The notes beneath the pieces are model-generated. The model searched no databases. It was not told where the DNA came from and saw only the letters and a list, made by a program, of their open reading frames with translations. Shown here piece by piece: positions 15,577 to 26,153 of a stretch of 64,000 bases of DNA (positions are counted from its first letter, which is position 1; every line of letters starts with the position of its first letter). Both the position numbers and the translations under genes were made by a program. Source of the DNA: Clavelina lepadiformis (Eukaryota; Chordata; Ascidiacea; Aplousobranchia; Clavelinidae); assembly GCF_947623445.1 (NCBI RefSeq), contig NC_135242.1, forward strand, positions 22,940,001-23,004,000. The letters run 5' to 3'.

Positions 15577-16950
15577 TTACTGCAAGCTGCAATTTTTTTG
15601 TTCCTTGTCCTTCGTCATTTTTGACTTTTCTCCTTTTTGTTTTGATGGGCTAATGGCGGCTAAGATAATTTTATCAATTAGTGATTCAATACCTTCCTGA
15701 AAAACAAAAAATAACTTATTTCTGTTAAACAAAATACAATAACAAAAATGTAACGCCTAAATAAATTTTGTTCAATTTTGGTTTGTTTACGTTTTTTACA
15801 GCACAGCATTCAATGTAGTCGAAAGCATTTAACTTTTTTCCCCGCAGTAATAGTTCTTCTTTATTGATGGAATTATTCTTAAAACTGGAAAGTTCTTCGC
15901 GTGGTTTCTGGTCTTTGGTTAAGTCATTTACATTATTTTTGGTACCCACAAGCAGAAAAGGAGTTTTTGGGCAGTGGTGCTGAATTTCAGGAACCCACTG
16001 AAATAAACAGTGTACAGTGTACTTTAGAGTAAGCTTAATGGTTTCTTTGAAACACCAAAACGGCATTTATAAACGGTATTTAAATGGTGTTTAATGTTTT
16101 TAAAATAGGCAACTGATGCTGATTATGAAAGAAATATACCTTTTTAAATGCATTTTCAATTGTGCTTGGGTTATCGATGGAAAAGCAAACCAAAAAAACA
16201 TCCGTTTGCGGGTAAGTAACTGGACGAAGTCGGTCGTAATCTTCTTGCCCTAGATGTCACCATTTAAAACATCTTTACTTTGCTGTATTTTAATGCCGGA
16301 TTGATTTACAATTTTTAAGTTTAAGGTAATTTTTTCAAAATGTTTATCTTGAATGAAAAAGTCATAATTATACAAAACAGATTTTGTTTTACTGGATTTC
16401 TGTGTATCACAAGTGCCAAGATATTATGGTATTAGCGAACGAAAAATGCGGTATTTACAAGCAGAAGCTTACCTGTCGTTTGCCATAGTAGAAGAGTATA
16501 AATTTTTCCCTCAGAGCACACAGTCTTCTCAGGAAAATCATAAAGTTCCTAAATTGAAAAACAAATAGTGGTTAAATAGGTTTGGTCTGATATAAGTCAT
16601 GTTCAATTTTTCAAATTTTATGTATTTCTAAAATTATGATATTTAACCAGTAAAGCCAAATTTTGATGACCTTTGTAATTCTAAATCTCTAAGTTTTTTA
16701 AGTAGTAATTTAATAACAAAACTGTTGTGCCGGGTTCGAAAATAAATTGCTTTTTTAAGTTACCGTATTATGTATAAAAATTTATTGAAGATCTTACTTT
16801 GGGAAAGTAGATGTCCGGGTATGGTCCGTTTATAGCGATCAAGATCTGAGTTTTCCCGGAGCATTTATCACCGACAGAAACCACCTTTATTGTCGTTATT
16901 TTGTCTTGTGTTACCTCAGTGGCTAATAAAAGCTCAATATAGGAAAGCAT
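15577..16950 (-). CDS. Atypical Rho-family small GTPase
   Basis: Five exons join in frame: 16950-16798, 16548-16473, 16249-16140, 15997-15755 and 15696-15577; 233 aa. The P-loop is GDKCSGKT, followed by [51 protein letters not shown] and a Rho-type insert region ([11 protein letters not shown]). It ends with a basic stretch and CSLQ, a CAAX prenylation box that would attach it to membranes. Compared with RhoA: Gly14 is Lys, switch-I Thr37 is Lys, Asp59 is Gln, Ala61 is Thr, Asp120 of NKxD is Asn and the SAK motif is CAV. Gln63 is kept. These changes predict abnormal nucleotide handling, as in Rnd or RhoH-type proteins. The start at 16950 gives a short N-terminal extension. The family call is firm; the subfamily is not assigned. 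Confidence 0.85.
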
Positions 16951-19900
16951 TCTACACTGTGAGTATGATCTTAATGCAGAATAAATATTTAAATAATTAT
17001 TTGAACTTTTGTCGAAAGAAGGCTTGAGATGATATTTTTCGTGTGCCGTGAACGCGGATGCGAAGCAACACATAAACAAATTAATAATGTGATAAATCTC
17101 CCTTATATTAAGTGAGAATTGTTGCAATGTTTAGAATAATCGTACTGTACTTTGTTGTTGCGCTTGCTGATGTTTGGAAGTTGTTGAAACTTCTTTTCCA
17201 AAATGCTCCCTTACAGGAAAGACCTTAACATAGTAATAATTTTTTATTTATGCATTTAAGTTGGTGTTTGTAGTCTACCGGAGATGGCCTTCTTGCATTA
17301 TAAAAACAGCATATCCAATCTTTGATCAAATTTAGCCTAACCTGGTTTCTTTTCTGTGACATCACAATGAAAATGCTTTAGTAGTGCTGACTGCTGATAG
17401 TCTTGTTGTTTGGAATGAACGATCAAGTCAAGTTATTGTATTTATGCGTAATTATGTTTGAAAGTATTTAGACACTTAAAGACCCTACAAAAATACATAA
17501 ATAATGTGCATAAGTTGGCTTTACCAGTATATATTTGAGTAGCCTAAATGGTCGAAAGTTTTTATTTAATGAACCTTTACTGAAACCGTTGTAAAAGTTA
17601 CAATAGCGATGACTAAACTTGTCTGTAAAATAAACTAAAAAGTGTAGTAATAATAATTTTCACGATACTTACACAATCAACTTATAACCATGTTCCGTGT
17701 ATATATATACATTATACATTATATGTATACATATAGTGTATACATTACCAACAAAAACATGCTTATTTAAATTAAATTTAAGTAACACCAAGAACCACTA
17801 ATAACAACGCAGTGCCCGGTAAATTAATAAGATGATTATCATTTTCAATTTACTGTAAATTGGAAAAATTCTCATTTCGCCTTACTAGCGAGCAAAGCTT
17901 TTCGTTATTATGCCAACAATTATACCAGCTTACTGTTTTAGTAAACGCAAAACTCCAGAATACAAACAAGCTAACAAAGAGAAAAACAATAAATAGCAGA
18001 TATACAATAAAACGCTAAACATAATCATAATAGCTTCAACATCATAAGAAATCTAAAGAATTGAACTAAACAATGAATACGAAGACGTATAAAAACATCA
18101 GCTTATCGGACCCAAATATGGACAATAGGGAAATGTTGTAGTGCTCGGTATCCTACTAGTCACAGGCGGTCACAGAATAAAAGAGGAATTTTCACTCTTC
18201 TTATAATTTTATAATACAAACATTGAAACCAAATGTAAGCGGTTTTCACGGCTTTTGCCGTTTTAGCTTCTGTCATTCTCCTGTCATTTCAAAGTGAAAA
18301 ACCCACAGCATGAAATACTGTATGTCATAGATATGCAAACATATGTGTAAAACCAACAATTGCCCAGAATATATGAAATGCAATGTGTCCATTTAATACA
18401 AAAGATATTATATCATAAAACTATACCTTATACAAGTACGATGATTCAAGGCGCAATAAAACGAACACTAACAAACCACAAAATCAACAGAACTCATTCA
18501 ACTTAAACCTCATGACCTACAGCATTAGAGTTGGTCCAGTCGTAATTCAAAATGTTGTGTTGTATCGTTTATCAACATCAGTGCTATCGTGAAAAAGGTG
18601 TCTTTTGTCATGTCTTTTATTAACAGATTGCATTCATGCACTCAAAGAATTTGTTCTATACAAATTCAGGCATCAAGAAAGTCTCCAAACTGTCTCCACT
18701 CACTTATGTCTTGATAATACAGATACAGTCGGCTCATTTAGGAATTCCAACCACTTGTACAATGTTGTGGTGATGCAATCAAAAAAGCGAATTATTCTAT
18801 GGTTAAATTTTAATTGAAAGAAGCGTCTTGACTACAGCTTTGGTTGAAAATCCGTTTTTAGCATCATGTTGTTACTTGGTTCAGTTATCCAATTCGCATT
18901 GATATAATTTTGCTAAGTAAAATGTTCAAAGAAACCGAATGAACGGGCGTTCTACGATGGCTGTACACGTAAAGTATATATTAGAAGCACGACAATTAAA
19001 AACAAACAGTTGTTTTTTAAAACTAAAGCTATGACAAACAACTTTTTGTTCTTTGCCAAACACTTGCAAAATGAACAACAAGCGGTTAGTTCTGTCACAA
19101 AATAGCATACGAATAATGGCTAAATGGCTGCCGCTACTAGCTAACAAAGCTTTGCCTTTTGGAACCGTGGCAAACTCTTTCATACAATGATACTTCATCC
19201 CCAGCCGCCATGGTAATATTGATCAGTGTTGTATTGTATGGAATTGTATTGTATTGTATTGCCGCACTCTTTATTGTGTTGTTGGTCACTCCCAATTAGG
19301 TACTTTAACAGTGTATTCATTGAAGTGTTATGTTTTAATTTCAGAACTTTCGAATTCGATTGTGATTCATTGATGGACTCTGACGCAGTCGTTCGCCAAA
19401 ACAATGACGTGGGTTGATGACGTTTTCACATAACTTTTCCTACGGTTGTAAGTATACAGAAAAGTTATTGTAAAATAAACTCATAATTGCTATTACTACA
19501 CACTTATATTAACACATAGCGTTGGATATGTTACGTCAACGTTTGTGTCAATACCGTCAAATCTCGTTTATAAAAACCACGAAAAACAGAAATCTCCGCT
19601 AATCGACATGAAAATACGAATTTCGTGCCATGCATTTTACCCCTTAAATCCGAAAATTTTGACTTCCAACTTCGACACGGCCATCAATATCTATCTATGT
19701 ATATGTGTGTGGGACTTACTCAGTTCGACTGTTTGTCTGTAAGTCACAAACCGGCAAGGCTTTTAAACGGGGGGTCTAGACGCATCAAATTTTTACACAA
19801 GGTGCAACTCATAATCGGAAAGATTATAACGCTTTTCGATCGACCACCCGGCGGCAAAAACTGGCCCCTAAGCCCTTCTCTCCTGTGTGAAGTAATAGCA

Positions 19901-20072
19901 ATCTAGCGCAGGATTATGCCTACCAGTAATTCACAGGGCATACAAACACGTGTGTGCAATGAGGGGAACGTATATCCGATCTTACTTAGTTAATGGGACG
20001 TAGCGTATATGGTAAAGTAACTGATATATGATAACGTGATTCTAATTATCGTTGAATATTACGATAATACTG
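16951..20072. other. Intergenic, no gene seen
   Basis: AT-rich DNA with a TATA/TACA microsatellite near 17698-17750 and a TGTAT microsatellite near 19225-19262. Open frames of 60 to 93 codons overlap on both strands and look like chance. Confidence 0.6.
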
Positions 20073-20147
20073 TAATGGTCTAGGCCCTAGGGGCATGATT
20101 CTCGCTTTAGGTGCGAGAGGTCCCGGTTTCAAATCCCGGACGAGCCC
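20073..20147 (+). pseudogene. tRNA-Pro-derived pseudogene with TAG anticodon
   Basis: The 3' two thirds match the tRNA-Pro at 20645 almost base for base: anticodon stem CTCGC/GCGAG, T arm and 3' acceptor ACGAGCC. The anticodon loop reads TTTAGGT, giving anticodon TAG (Leu) on a Pro body. The 5' acceptor strand is missing and about 7 bases (GGCCCTA-like) are inserted near the D arm. One T-stem pair is also lost. It is unlikely to make a working tRNA. Confidence 0.8.
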
Positions 20148-20644
20148 GTCTCTTCAATTTTGAAAGTACAACACTACCATTAGGTAAAATAAATGTCGCT
20201 CGTAATACCTAAACTTGCAAAGTATGGCTAAAAAAGTTCCTTAATTTCAGAAATTTACCGTTTAAAATTCCAAAGCATCATCCACACTTATAGAATATTG
20301 TTTATACGGCCTGCGTTTAACGCAAAAATATTTTCAAATGCTTTTGACTTAGAATTACAATTGAAAAATTTGTTTAATAGCTATACCTAGGAAGTTAAGG
20401 TTCATAAAAGCCATAATGCAAAATAAATGCCGGAGTAAAAATAACAGCTTATACTTGGTCAGTAGCTGTTTTTTCTTCAAAAAACAAAACTAAAATAAAC
20501 TGGTACACTGGTAAAGATTCATAATGATACTAAAATCGTTGTCAATGTACCGGGTTCGCTGTAAATGACGCTGAATAAATTTTTATTGACACTCAGCCTA
20601 CAGCACCGTTAAAATTAAATAAAATGCGTCAAACGGAATTGTCA

Positions 20645-20716
20645 GGCTCGTTGGTCTAGGGGTATGATTCTCGCTTTGGGTGCGAGAGGTCCCGGGTTCA
20701 AATCCCGGACGAGCCC
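20645..20716 (+). tRNA. tRNA-Pro (anticodon TGG)
   Basis: A complete 72-nt cloverleaf. The acceptor stem GGCTCGT pairs with ACGAGCC, the anticodon stem CTCGC with GCGAG around the loop TTTGGGT, and the T stem CCGGG with CCCGG around TTCAAAT. The A box (TGGTCTAGGGG) and B box (GGTTCAAATCC) of a pol III promoter are intact. Confidence 0.97.
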
Positions 20717-21286
20717 CGAAAATTTACTACGATGTTGACAACGCATTTTGCAAGATCATCTCGCGCCAACCGCTTTTCAACTTTTTATCTATATTGTTAC
20801 AGACAAGTTGCTCGCGTTGAAATAAAGCAATTGTGAACACTCAGATAAGTCTGGTAGTTTTCATTTAAAATGTTTGTAAATTGCGTAGGGTGGAAACTGA
20901 TTTAGTGTGCTAAACTGTTGTAACTAAAACGTCTTCCCAGTTCTATGTTATCAGCTTTTAATTATCTGGATGTCTGCGTTAGTTTTACACTTTATCATTG
21001 CCCCCAACTTCATCCATTTGCTGCAGTGTAGCTTTGTAACAAATAAAGTCAAAATATTGTTTCCTTTTTTCTCGTCTGTAAAGTAAATTACAATTCCTAG
21101 ATAACTTCGCTTCATCCCGAAGATGAACTGTTAAAAAGGCTGAAACATGCCAGTGTTTTTGTGTGTAATAAAATAGTATTATTAATATCCCTGCTGTAGT
21201 TATATTAATTACAACAGTTTGGTTAAAAATGTTTATCTGTTAATGGGTCATGTGTAACTTTGTTTGAAGCAAACTAGAACGCAAGT

Positions 21287-21320
21287 GGCTTGTTGGTCTA
21301 TGCCCTAGGGCCTAGGGCAT
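21287..21320 (+). pseudogene. tRNA-Pro 5' fragment
   Basis: GGCTTGTTGGTCTA matches the first bases of the tRNA-Pro at 20645. It is followed by TGCCCTAGGGCCTAGGGCAT, which resembles the insertion in the pseudogene at 20073. The rest of the tRNA is absent; a hAT-like GGCCC-rich terminus begins right after it. Confidence 0.6.
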
Positions 21321-21400
21321 ACGTGTCAAACTCCCGTCCCGTGGGCCACATCCGGCCCGCTTTACAATAAAAGTGTAATATTTCCGGCCCGCAAGATCAT
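21305..21400. mobile_element. hAT-like element end (fragment)
   Basis: CATACGTGTCAAACTC followed by GTGGGCCACATCCGGCCCGC has the look of common hAT non-autonomous element termini (GTGTCAAACTC plus GGCCCGC repeats). The matching opposite end was not found; the larger hAT element at 21485 may have inserted into it. Confidence 0.45.
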
Positions 21401-21484
21401 TCTACTGTATAACTTACTTTTTTTCAAGCAAGAAACAAGATTATAACAAATCGCACAATAGAGTAGCACAGCAGTTGCCCCACC

Positions 21485-24203
21485 CAGTGGCGTAGCAGCC
21501 ACCTGGCGGTTCTGGCTCTGCGCCAGGGGCGGCAGGCTGCAAGGGGGCGGCAAAATGAGGCTGCACAGTGCACACAGCACGAGAATTTAAAAAAAAATGG
21601 AGCGGTAAACAAGCTATTTTGTTACAATTTGGTCCCGCTGACCAAGAAAACTGTGGAAGGTGAACCAGTCCTGGGCATTTAAACGTTTAATTGTAAACTT
21701 TTAAGTTGTTATTGATAGTAAACGTTTAAATGACAGGTTGTGGTTAAATTTATACTAACTTAGTGTTAATTTAGACTCGAAAATGAAACGTGTCAAAGAG
21801 AGTGGAGCTTTTTTTAAAAAGAAGCGAAAGCAAGAGAAGCAGAATTAAAAACGCACATGGGAGCTATGCTAAAATTTGTAACCTCTTCTGGTTCAAATGT
21901 TTCTTTAACATTACCAGAGAACGATTCAAATAAAAACCCAGACAATAACGCTGAGCTCCAGAGAGATACTGAAAATATCAGCAGAAACGCAAGAAACAGG
22001 GTCTATCAAAAGTAATACCAATGAAATCAATTATGCATTGCCAGTTATAGATGGAGACGAAGGTGAAAATAACGACGAAGCAGTTGCAATAGTCAACAAT
22101 TTGCCCAATGATGTGGCCTCTTGGCCTGAAGTTATAGATCACCATTTATATGGATGAAGAGCGAAAAAAGTGGAAAGCAATTTTAGAAAGCGTTGTTGAT
22201 GTCATATTATTTCTAAGTAAGCAAAACCTTCCTTTTCGAGGACATCGTGAAGCTTTTGAATTCAACAACCAAGGAAATTTTTTAGAGACTGTGAAGCTTC
22301 TGGAAAAATATAGTCCCGTAATCATCAAATACCTTGCTGATATTCGTATTTCTACGAAGATGACAACTACTTATCTTTCTCCCACTATTCAAAATGAGCT
22401 TATTTTGCTTCTCAGTAAAAAAGTCAAAAACATCGTTCTTGAAGAGGTGCGCGAAGCTAAATATTTTGCGATTATGTGCGACAGTACTCCGGACGTATCA
22501 CATACTGATCAAATGACTCTTATAGTCAGATATGTAACAATCAAAAACAGTATTGCCCAACTGAAGGAATCGTTTTTGAATTTCTTTCCGTTGAGCGGAA
22601 AAACGGCAGCTGAAATTTCTCAATCTATTCTAGATGAACTTGAACTAAACAACTTAGATGTGATGATGTGTAGGTGAAAAGGCTACGACAACACATCTAC
22701 TATGTCGGGAATTCATACTGGAGTTCAGCAAAAAATCAAAAACATAAATCCAAAAGCACTACTCGTACCGTGTGGAAATCACACACTGAATCTTGCAGAT
22801 GTTCATGCCGTCGGATCGTTGCATTTAAGCGACAGATTTTCGCTGTTTTACAAAGTATGTTTTTTTTTTGCTGCCTCTACTCATAGATGGGATGTCTTTC
22901 TAAAGCATGCGCCAATCGCGCTGAAGCGAGTGATTGATACGCGATGGAGCGCACATCACGCTGCTGTAAAGGCCCTTCACGCAGGTTTTGATGAGTTTAT
23001 GGATGCTCTAGAGTCTAGAGGAACTATGTAATCCAAACAAAAATCTTAATACACGAGGTGACGCTCATAGTATTCTAGAAGCGATTCAGAATTTTTCTTT
23101 CTTTTTCTTCTTATGTTTTTGGAAAGTAATCCTGCGAGAATCTCATGATACTTAAACTTACTTGCAGCAAAAGGATTGCTGTTAGCGCAATGCTCTAACA
23201 AGATGAAAGCGTTTGTCAACTTTTTAGTGGAAGAACGAGATAATCTGGTTAAAGGTTCTGTGGATGCAACGATCAAAAAATGCGCAGAGCTAGAGATTCC
23301 AGTTGAAGATCGGAGACTTCGCAGAAAAAAGAGAATGCCTGGCGAACACGCAGCAAATGCTGGCCTTAGTGTTGTTGGAGAAGTAAGACGATGCATGTTT
23401 CAAGCATTGGACAGATTTAAACTTGAAGCTGAAACTAGGTTTACCGGCATACACCACTTGAAATATATGTTTGGATTTTTGAATCCTCACGCGCTGTTGC
23501 AAAGCGAAAGTCACAATGGATTCACCAACGCTTTTAGAAGCACTTATGACGACGAGGTGGACTTTTTGGAGCTAGCTGTGGAAATTGACAGATTTAAGAG
23601 GCTGGTGCGAAGCAGTGATACCACGTTTGATCGTAATGCAACAGCGTTTGATGTTTTACAGTGGTTAGCTAAATCACACCTACTTGATTCAACAAGTACG
23701 TAGGCCTACCATATTTATGCTTGTGTCTGAAACTTTATCTTACCATTGGTGTTTCAATTGCGAGTTGTGAGAGGAGTTTCTCAAAGCTCAAAATGATAAA
23801 GTCCTATTTACGTTCTACCATGAATGATGATCGGCTATCAGCTCTATCGATTCTTTCTATAGAAAGACATTATACGTTCAAAAACTTGATTTTGAAGATA
23901 TTATCGCTGATTTTGCTTCGGCGAAAGCTCGAAAAGTTCAATTTTGAGGCGGTTATTAATCTTTTATTTGCCTAATACATTTGTTCTCCATTTTTTGTCT
24001 TTTATTTTAGGCCTTAACGCTGAGACAGTGTGGCTTATTTCTCAAGCAATATAGAACTTCTGAGACGCGGCACATTATCTGTAATTATTTTTATTGAAAA
24101 GATTTCGTGAACATGAAACTATACTTCAAAATTTGCTGCAGTCTACATAGGGCGGCATTTTCATCGAAAGCCAGGGGCGGCAGCATATGCTCCTACGCCA
24201 CTG
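21485..24203 (+). mobile_element. hAT DNA transposon, decayed, 2.7 kb
   Basis: Terminal inverted repeats CAGTGGCGTAGCAG (left) and TCCTACGCCACTG (right) are flanked by a perfect 8-bp duplication GCCCCACC (21477-21484 and 24204-24211). Both subterminal regions carry GCCAGGGGCGGCAG. The inside encodes a broken hAT transposase. The exact target duplication and good ends suggest a fairly recent insertion, while the coding part is already damaged. Confidence 0.93.
21783..23975 (+). pseudogene. hAT transposase remnant (ZMYM/hAT type)
   Basis: It starts at ATG 21783 with a basic leader (MKRVKESGAFFKKKRKQEK), then loses frame. The frame 22150-22677 holds the catalytic-domain start with FAIMCDSTPDVSHTDQM; a TGA at 22675 interrupts it, and the same frame continues with GYDNTSTMSG and CGNHTLNLAD up to 23031. 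A gap and frame loss follow. 23176-23703 resumes the insertion-domain region, and 23721-23975 carries the C-terminal dimerisation motif CERSFSKLKMIKSYLRST. At least four breaks make it inactive as read. The order of motifs matches hAT transposases related to ZMYM-type host proteins. No zinc finger is visible at the N-terminus. Confidence 0.9.
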
Positions 24204-24211
24204 GCCCCACC

Positions 24212-26153
24212 ATAGGATAGAATAAATAGATTTATTCTATTGCTGGTAATCTGGACTGCCTTTTTCTTCATTGTTTTAAATTCTTTAATGCTTTTCGAAA
24301 AAGATAAATGCAACATAATGACGTAACACAAGAATAATCAAACATAGGCCAGTCAAAACTGCTCTTATTCAGCAGCCTCACTTTAATTTTGTCAAGTCAA
24401 CTACTATTACTACTCATAGCCGTACTATTTTGTACGACAACTTTCAATATGGCCAATAGGAAAGTAGATTTTAAGAGTAGGTATTTTCAGAACCGCTGGG
24501 AGGCGGAGTACATGTTCACTAAAAAATGTGTGCTTGTGTTCACCAAAAAATGCAACAAAAATGTGTGCTTTGTTTGGCCCCAATATATGCTACACGCTAA
24601 TGGCTTTTATTATGCTTTTTAATCGATATCTTATGTTGCGTGTTACATCATGCAGTTAGTTTTTTACACCTTCCCTTACGAAAGCAAGAATATGTTTCTG
24701 CAAACCCATACACCACTCACGAATGGTCATGGACTGACACTGTACCAAGCTTGTTGACGGTCGTTCTACAATTAAACACTGACAACACTGCTGCTTCGTC
24801 ACGTTTTTTAACAGTGGTTAAACCGAGCTGCTTTCTCATACCAGCTATTTATTCCATCGCTTATCTTGTTCAATAACCCTGTTAACAATGACGCGTTATT
24901 GGAAAACAAAGGTCCGGAACGAAACTTAAATTGTCGTGAATCTGCCAAGTCAGCTGTCCTTGCGTCACGTTATGTTAGAACGTTTGCTAAGTCGTCTGTG
25001 TTTTAATAAGAACCGATATAGGAATTGATTGATAAGCAAAGCTAAATTACACTGAACATTACTGCAAAAAAAAGAGCATACTTTCTCATTGGCGGCCGAT
25101 AAGTCACTTAGATATGAGGGGTCAATGAGGTGAACCTACAACATAGTTTTGTGGCACACTCCTTCACTGTTATGGACCTTGTCGCCGAGCTTCAGATCCT
25201 TTTTAGCAAATTGATTGATGCAAGCTGATTTCTTCGATTGCTTTCACAGCGTTCACATCGTTTGCTTTTAAGCTATAATTGTGTAACTGATAAAAAAGAT
25301 TGATCTTGTAATAACCACTTCAATTTCAAGTCCTGTCTCAGTCTGTTCTTTCATTGTTAAGTGTATTTTGAAGTTGTCGGTTGAGAAACCACATGCTCTG
25401 ATCACAGTATGAGCTATATCACACTTTTAACAATAACGGATAAAGTGTAAAACATTTTACAATGATTTGCGAATAAATTCTTTCAACTTTCAACAAGATT
25501 TGCCAAAAGTAATTAAAATGTTCTACGGCCTACAAGGGCGAGCATGCCTTAGAGTCTAAGGCTTACATGTTATTACATCTTTTAATTACTAGTGCCGGTG
25601 TGAAACTTGTTTTCGAATCTTCGAAGTGACGTCTAAATTTAGAAATGACGCAGCTTCCTGTAATTCAAGCAACGCAGAAGAAAATCTCAACAACATGTTG
25701 TCGCTTACTTTCTTGTAATAAGCAAAGATGCTTTCAGTAGGTTTCAAATTGTTGTCGTAAACATGATACACCAAGTCATTGATATATTTTATTTATAAAA
25801 ACCATAAACCCTTTACTTAAATATATTTTTATGAAATGCAGGGTTAAGACCATGTTCTGACGAAAATTACCATTAAAAGAAATCTTCACACAAGACGCAT
25901 GAGTTATTTGTAATCTTTGGCCATGGTATACTGTATCAAACATAGACAGTTATATTTTAATGCACGCGTTTGTTTAGTAACTACACAAACAACTACTGGT
26001 GCAGTTTCTCAAGTTCTATTTTGGTAATTGTTTTGTTAAAAAAGACAAATGAAAGCAAGTAAACAAACAAGGTATGTAAGTAAGAATTTTTATCTTCCGC
26101 TAACGTTATTCTTTTCAAACATACTAAACAATCCACCTTTTTGAAAAACGTCA
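24212..26153. other. Intergenic, one short unexplained frame
   Basis: Mostly AT-rich. A 61-codon minus-strand frame (25774-25589, with motifs LLELQEAASFLNLDVTSK) has protein-like composition but no acceptor site or partner exon. An AATAAA on the minus strand near 25787 could end the TLR transcript at 26154. Confidence 0.5.
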
